This document shows positions 59,940-64,000 of a DNA stretch of 64,000 bases, piece by piece. The notes under the pieces were generated by a model. That model worked only from the letters and a program-made list of their open reading frames with translations. It searched no databases and had not been told where the DNA came from. The translations under genes were made by a program, and so were the position numbers. The DNA comes from Pseudomonadota bacterium. GTDB lineage: Bacteria > Verrucomicrobiota > Verrucomicrobiia > Limisphaerales > SXTU01. The DNA is taken from contig RFVF01000012.1 of NCBI GenBank assembly GCA_009922615.1, positions 18,520 to 82,519 on the forward strand. Reading direction: 5' to 3'. Each line of letters starts with the position of its first letter. The stretch's first letter is position 1.

Positions 59940-60875
59940 ATGAGCGAACCCCTCGACAGCCGACAGCTCCGCGCCTTCGTCACCCTCGCAAACACGGGTA
60001 GTTTCACGCGGACGGGGAAGGATTTGTTCCTCACCCAGTCCGCGATCAGCCACGCCATCAAGGCGCTGGAGGAAGACGTGGGCTGTCGCCTTTTTGACAG
60101 GGTGGGCAAATCCGTCGCGCTCACACCGGCCGGTGAACAACTCCTGCATCACGCCATAGGAATTCTCGCTGAAATGACCCAGGCCCGCGCCGCGCTGGAA
60201 CGGCTCGGCAAATGGGGCCGCACACATTTGCGGCTCGCAACGAGCGAGGCCGCATGCGAAGCGCTGCTGCCCAATGTGCTGGTGCAACAAAAGGAAAAGT
60301 ATCCGCAATGCCAGGTCACCGTGGCCTCGGCGGACATGAGCGAAGCAATCGAACTGCTGCACAACGGCCACGCAGATCTGGTGTTGAGTCTCGAACCGGG
60401 GCCCGAAGCCGGCGTGGAGTTCATTCCGTTGTTCAGCGATGAATTGCAATTCCTCGTCAGCGCGCAGCACCCGTGGGCCGTCGCGGGCCGCGTGGTGCGC
60501 GAGGAAATTGCGACGCAGCCTTACATCCTCTACAGCCGTTCGAGCTACACGTCGCGCTTGGTGGAAGGCTACTTCCGCCACGAAGACATGACGCTGCTCA
60601 AAATGATGGAGGTCGGCAGCATGAGCGCGATCCGGGAAATGGTCGGGCTCGGTCTGGGCGTGAGCATCCTGGCGCCGTGGGTGGCACGCGAGGAACTGGC
60701 TAGCGGCAAACTCGTCGCGCTCCCGCTGGGCCGGCGCAAACTCACGCGCAACTGGGGCGTGCTGCACCGGCGCGGCCGGCGGCTGAGCCTGTCTGAGGAA
60801 GAATTCGTGACGCTCTGCCGGCGCGCCGGCGCGCAGCTCGCCGGGAACAGCAAGGCCGAGGCACCAACGGCGTGA
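59940..60875 (+). CDS. LysR-family transcriptional regulator
   Basis: 311 residues. Winged HTH at about 4-63 (LRAFVTLANTGSFTRTGKDL, SQSAISHAIKALEED-like) and a LysR substrate domain at about 92-295. Divergent from nrtA, so it is the likely regulator of the nitrogen cluster, comparable to CynR, NtcB or Cbl in other bacteria. The effector is unknown. Confidence 0.92.
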   Translation: MSEPLDSRQLRAFVTLANTGSFTRTGKDLFLTQSAISHAIKALEEDVGCRLFDRVGKSVALTPAGEQLLHHAIGILAEMTQARAALERLGKWGRTHLRLATSEAACEALLPNVLVQQKEKYPQCQVTVASADMSEAIELLHNGHADLVLSLEPGPEAGVEFIPLFSDELQFLVSAQHPWAVAGRVVREEIATQPYILYSRSSYTSRLVEGYFRHEDMTLLKMMEVGSMSAIREMVGLGLGVSILAPWVAREELASGKLVALPLGRRKLTRNWGVLHRRGRRLSLSEEEFVTLCRRAGAQLAGNSKAEAPTA

Positions 60876-60957
60876 GGGCCGGCTGACGGGTGGCAACCGC
60901 CGACACGCATGCACCCGGCATTGAACCTTCCAGCTCGGCCCGCGATTGTTGTCACCG

Positions 60958-62052
60958 ATGCCGCCGCGCGCCCGACCGTTTCAGTTCACCAAAGGCGCGG
61001 TGCATTTTCCCGAACTCGCACTGTGGCTCGACGCTCATGACGCCCGGCGCGCGGATGAATGGGTCGTCGTCAGCCACGCGCACTCCGATCATATCGCCCG
61101 GCACCGCCGCGTCATCCTCACCGAGCCGACCGCGCGTTTGCTCCGCGCACGCCTCGGCGGCCAGCGCGAGGAGCGCGTGCTGCGCTTTGGCGAGCGCACG
61201 GAGTTCAGCGGGCCGCAAGGCGATTTCGCGCTCACGCTGTTGCCCGCCGGGCATATTCTTGGAAGCGCGATGGTCTTGGTGGAATGGCGTGGCGGCTCGC
61301 TGCTCTACACGGGCGACTTCCGTCTGCGGCCGAGTCCGGCGTGCGAACCATGCGACTTCACCCTCGCGCGCGACTGCGACTGGCTCGTGATGGAAACCAC
61401 GTTTGGTCGGCCGGAATATGTTTTCCCGCCGGTATCGCAAGTCTCGGCGGACATTCTGCAATTCTGCCACCACACCTTGGCCGCTCACGCTACGCCCGTG
61501 CTCCTCGGCTGGACGCTCGGCAAGGCGCAGGAACTTCTCTGCCTTCTCGCCAACAGCGGCTTGCGCTTCGCAGTGCACGCAGCGGCGCTCCCCCTTGCTC
61601 GCATCTACGAGCAGTGCGGCGTGCGGCTCGGCGCTTATGAAGCACTCGACGACGCTGGGTTTGGAGTCCCGCCTTCAGGCGGCAGCGGCGCTCGACCACC
61701 TGAAGGCGGGACACCGAACGCGGGCCGAGTCCTCATCTGCCCGCCCACCTTCGCGCAGTCGCCCCAACGCACTGCATTCGGACCGTGTCGGCTCGCCGTC
61801 GCCACCGGCTGGGCGATGGAGAGCAGTTGCAAGTATCGCTCTGGCGTGGACGCGGCGTTCCCGTTGAGCGACCACGCGGATTTCAACGAGCTGATCGAGC
61901 TCGTCCGTCAAGTGCGCCCGCGCCGGGTCTTCACCACCCACGGCTTCGCGGCGGAATTTGCCGCGACGCTGCGCGACCTGAGCTTCGACGCGGAAGCGCT
62001 GGTGGCGGCCGAACAACTGACTTTCGCGCTGGGAGTTCAGCCGAGCCACTGA
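60958..62052 (+). CDS. metallo-beta-lactamase fold exonuclease/RNase-like protein
   Basis: 364 residues from ATG 60958. HxHxDH motif VSHAHSDHIARH (H40, H42, D44, H45), LLPAGHILGSAMVLVEW, LLYTGDF, WLVMETTFG, and C-terminal LSDHADFNELIELV and FTTHGFAAEFA. This set is typical of the beta-CASP-related ligase-associated exonuclease or mRNA 3-prime processing-like group. No ATP-dependent ligase is adjacent in the window. Residues about 234-256 (VPPSGGSGARPPEGGTPNAG) come from a palindromic repeat. Confidence 0.82.
   Translation: MPPRARPFQFTKGAVHFPELALWLDAHDARRADEWVVVSHAHSDHIARHRRVILTEPTARLLRARLGGQREERVLRFGERTEFSGPQGDFALTLLPAGHILGSAMVLVEWRGGSLLYTGDFRLRPSPACEPCDFTLARDCDWLVMETTFGRPEYVFPPVSQVSADILQFCHHTLAAHATPVLLGWTLGKAQELLCLLANSGLRFAVHAAALPLARIYEQCGVRLGAYEALDDAGFGVPPSGGSGARPPEGGTPNAGRVLICPPTFAQSPQRTAFGPCRLAVATGWAMESSCKYRSGVDAAFPLSDHADFNELIELVRQVRPRRVFTTHGFAAEFAATLRDLSFDAEALVAAEQLTFALGVQPSH
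61663..61720. repeat. in-frame GTCCCGCCTTCAGG palindrome inside the nuclease gene
   Basis: Perfect 14-bp inverted repeat GTCCCGCCTTCAGG (61666-61679) / CCTGAAGGCGGGAC (61699-61712) with a 19-nt loop. Read in the plus frame it gives VPPSGGSGARPPEGGTPN, a peptide type I associate with repeat insertions in Verrucomicrobiota proteins. Confidence 0.88.
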
Positions 62053-62217
62053 CCGGCACTGAAGCGCACTAATCCGAAGCGTGCAAGGGACCACTCTGCC
62101 CGTTTCTCGCTCCTCGGCTTTAAGGTCTTCACCCGTGCAGGTCAGTGTCAGTTAGTAGTTCGACCACCTCAAACTCCACTTGCCTTTGCGTTTCCTTCCG
62201 CAACACTCGCCGCGCTT

Positions 62218-63390
62218 ATGAGCAAGAACACCGGCCACAAAATTTCCAAAAAATTCGCCGCCTACCCGCGCCTCAATCCCCTCGGCGTCGGCAAGGACAT
62301 CTCCGCCGCCGACCTCATCGACCAGGTCATGCTCGCCTACAACGGCGGCCGCCTGCGCGAAGCAAGCCAGTTGCTCGCGAAGAAAATGCTGCCCAAGGAC
62401 GGCTTTATCGGCATGAGCCTCACCGGCGCGCTGACACCGGCGGGACTGGGCAAGAGCTGCCTGATCCCTCTGATGAAGGCGGGCTTCGTGGACTGGATCA
62501 TTTCTACCGGCGCGAACCTTTATCACGATCTTCACTTCGGTCTGGACATGCAGCTCCACAGCGGCACGCCGTTCCTCGACGACACGGAACTGCATCGCGA
62601 TGGCGTCATCCGCATCTACGATGTGCTGTTTGATTACAACGTCCTGCTCGACACTGACGCCTTCGTGCGCGAGGTCATCCAAGGCCCCGAGTTCCAGCGC
62701 GCCATGGGCACGGATGAATTCCATTACCTCCTCGGCAAATACGTCGCCGCGCGGGGCAAAAAGCTCGGCTTGAAAGATTCCTCCGTCCTTGCGACGGCTT
62801 ATGAGTGCGGCATCCCCATCTTCACCAGCAGCCCCGGCGACTCCAGCATCGGCATGAACGTCGCCGCCATGGCCATGCGCGGCTCGGCGCTCCTGCCCGA
62901 CGTGAACCGCGACGTGAACCAGACCGCCGCCATCGTCTATCACGCCAAGTCAACCGGCCACACCAGCAGCGTCTTCATCCTCGGCGGCGGCAGCCCGAAG
63001 AACTTCATGCTCCAGACCGAGCCGCAGATTCAGGAAGTCCTCGGCATCCAGGAAAAAGGCCACGACTACTTCCTCCAGGTCACCGATGCCCGCCCCGACA
63101 CCGGCGGCCTCTCGGGCGCGACACCCGCCGAGGCCGTGAGTTGGGGCAAGGTGGATCCCGACAAGCTCCCCGACTCCGTGGTCTGCTACACCGACTCGAC
63201 CATCGCACTTCCCCTGCTCACCGCCTACATGCTCTCGCGCGTGAAGCCCCGCAAACTGAAGCGCCTCTACGACCATCGCGACGCCATCCTCGACAAGGTG
63301 AAGCAAAAATATCTCAAGACCGGCACAGTGACGAAGGTGCTGACGAGCCGCAAAATCGCCAAGCGCTCAAGCAGCATCGGCTTGAAATAG
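62218..63390 (+). CDS. deoxyhypusine synthase-like protein
   Basis: 390 residues. Deoxyhypusine synthase fold: FIGMSLTGALTPAGLGKSCL, WIISTGANLYHDLHFGL, YECGIPIFTSSPGDSSIGMN, and the catalytic-lysine region FILGGGSPKNFMLQTEP with K261 in the place of the lysine that carries the spermidine-derived group. Bacteria lack eIF5A, so the usual substrate is absent; related bacterial enzymes make homospermidine or related polyamines. A polyamine role is therefore likely but the product is unknown. About 165 bp upstream contain no recognisable gene. Confidence 0.88.
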   Translation: MSKNTGHKISKKFAAYPRLNPLGVGKDISAADLIDQVMLAYNGGRLREASQLLAKKMLPKDGFIGMSLTGALTPAGLGKSCLIPLMKAGFVDWIISTGANLYHDLHFGLDMQLHSGTPFLDDTELHRDGVIRIYDVLFDYNVLLDTDAFVREVIQGPEFQRAMGTDEFHYLLGKYVAARGKKLGLKDSSVLATAYECGIPIFTSSPGDSSIGMNVAAMAMRGSALLPDVNRDVNQTAAIVYHAKSTGHTSSVFILGGGSPKNFMLQTEPQIQEVLGIQEKGHDYFLQVTDARPDTGGLSGATPAEAVSWGKVDPDKLPDSVVCYTDSTIALPLLTAYMLSRVKPRKLKRLYDHRDAILDKVKQKYLKTGTVTKVLTSRKIAKRSSSIGLK

Positions 63391-63429
63391 AAAGAGTGGG
63401 TGCCGGCCGCCCAACGACGGAAACAGGCA

Positions 63430-63458
63430 TTGACTTCACCCGGCTGCCTTCCTAGCGT
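63430..63458 (+). promoter_or_regulatory. weak candidate promoter upstream of purA
   Basis: TTGACT (63430-63435) and TAGCGT (63453-63458) are separated by 17 bp. The -35 half is good, the -10 half poor (3 of 6). If used, transcription would begin at about 63465, inside the first of two leader hairpins. Confidence 0.3.
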
Positions 63459-63479
63459 CCGCGTGTAAATACCACGCGG
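63459..63479 (+). promoter_or_regulatory. leader hairpin 1 upstream of purA
   Basis: CCGCGTG (63459-63465) / CACGCGG (63473-63479) is a perfect 7-bp stem with a 7-nt loop, followed within 3 nt by the terminator-like hairpin. It has no U-tract of its own. Confidence 0.45.
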
Positions 63480-63481
63480 TT

Positions 63482-63518
63482 GGCCCCGAATGAGTTTACA
63501 ATTCGGGGCCTTTTTATT
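63482..63518 (+). terminator. rho-independent terminator or attenuator before purA
   Basis: Perfect 10-bp stem GGCCCCGAAT (63482-63491) / ATTCGGGGCC (63501-63510), 9-nt loop, then TTTTTATT. It either ends the deoxyhypusine-synthase-like transcript or, if the promoter just upstream is used, attenuates purA, whose ATG is 21 bp after the T-tract. Confidence 0.85.
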
Positions 63519-63535
63519 GCCGCAGTTTGATTTGA

Positions 63536-64000
<465 letters not shown>

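Overview
The window is GC-rich bacterial DNA from a member of the Planctomycetota-Verrucomicrobiota group, most likely a Verrucomicrobiota of the Limisphaerales/Pedosphaera type. Three things point there: a microcompartment locus of the planctomycete-verrucomicrobial type, a very large dehydrogenase-like protein ending in a c-type heme domain typical of this group, and many short palindromic repeats lying between and inside genes. I read no transposase, integrase, rRNA gene or CRISPR array.

Layout. Positions 13-6190 (minus strand) hold a respiratory complex I operon, nuoB-C-D-E-F-G, with a tRNA-Gln gene in the opposite direction between nuoE and nuoF. Then come a secreted beta-propeller lactonase (plus), and an SDR oxidoreductase with a DeoR-type regulator (minus). 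Divergent from the regulator is a plus-strand microcompartment operon at 9402-16952: pduL, three hexamer shell genes with acetate kinase between the second and third, a truncated pentamer shell gene, CoA-acylating aldehyde dehydrogenase, two intact pentamer shell genes, a class II aldolase and an unrecognised 397-residue protein. By family knowledge this locus cleaves a fuculose- or rhamnulose-type sugar phosphate, encloses the lactaldehyde and converts it through acyl-CoA to acyl phosphate and ATP.

Positions 16965-26945 (minus) carry the heme dehydrogenase-like protein, an undecaprenyl-phosphate sugar transferase, a broken zinc alcohol dehydrogenase, a DapA-type lyase, an MFS transporter with a long insertion and ffh. 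Positions 27045-32835 hold a metallo-beta-lactamase/cNMP-binding fusion, a tandem universal stress protein, a methyltransferase and an EboE-like protein. Positions 32847-37315 (minus) are an exopolysaccharide export set: outer-membrane barrel, tyrosine autokinase, Wza-like lipoprotein and a small FHA membrane protein. A double CbiX chelatase, an ABC exporter pair enclosing a PhyH-type oxygenase gene, and a NIPSNAP protein follow.

Positions 42210-59809 form one long minus-strand nitrogen assimilation cluster. In transcription order: nitrate-binding protein nrtA, small transporter nrtS, permease nrtB, a small CBM48 protein, two ABC ATPases, cyanase, an outer-membrane porin, a NarK/NasA-type MFS nitrate transporter, a PP2C phosphatase/protein kinase fusion, a fused iron-sulfur/DmsC membrane subunit, the molybdopterin nitrate reductase, a siroheme nitrite/sulfite reductase and a CysJ-like diflavin reductase. 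A LysR regulator is divergent from nrtA. The cluster can take up nitrate, nitrite and cyanate and reduce or hydrolyse them to ammonium. The window ends with a metallo-beta-lactamase nuclease, a deoxyhypusine-synthase-like protein and the start of purA behind a hairpin-rich leader.

Most noteworthy: in-frame palindromic repeats inside at least five conserved proteins; a truncated shell gene that keeps its 4-bp overlap with the next gene; an unknown enzyme in the microcompartment operon; the PP2C/kinase fusion and the CBM48 protein in the nitrate cluster; and a shared N-terminal helix motif in the nitrite/sulfite reductase and its diflavin partner.
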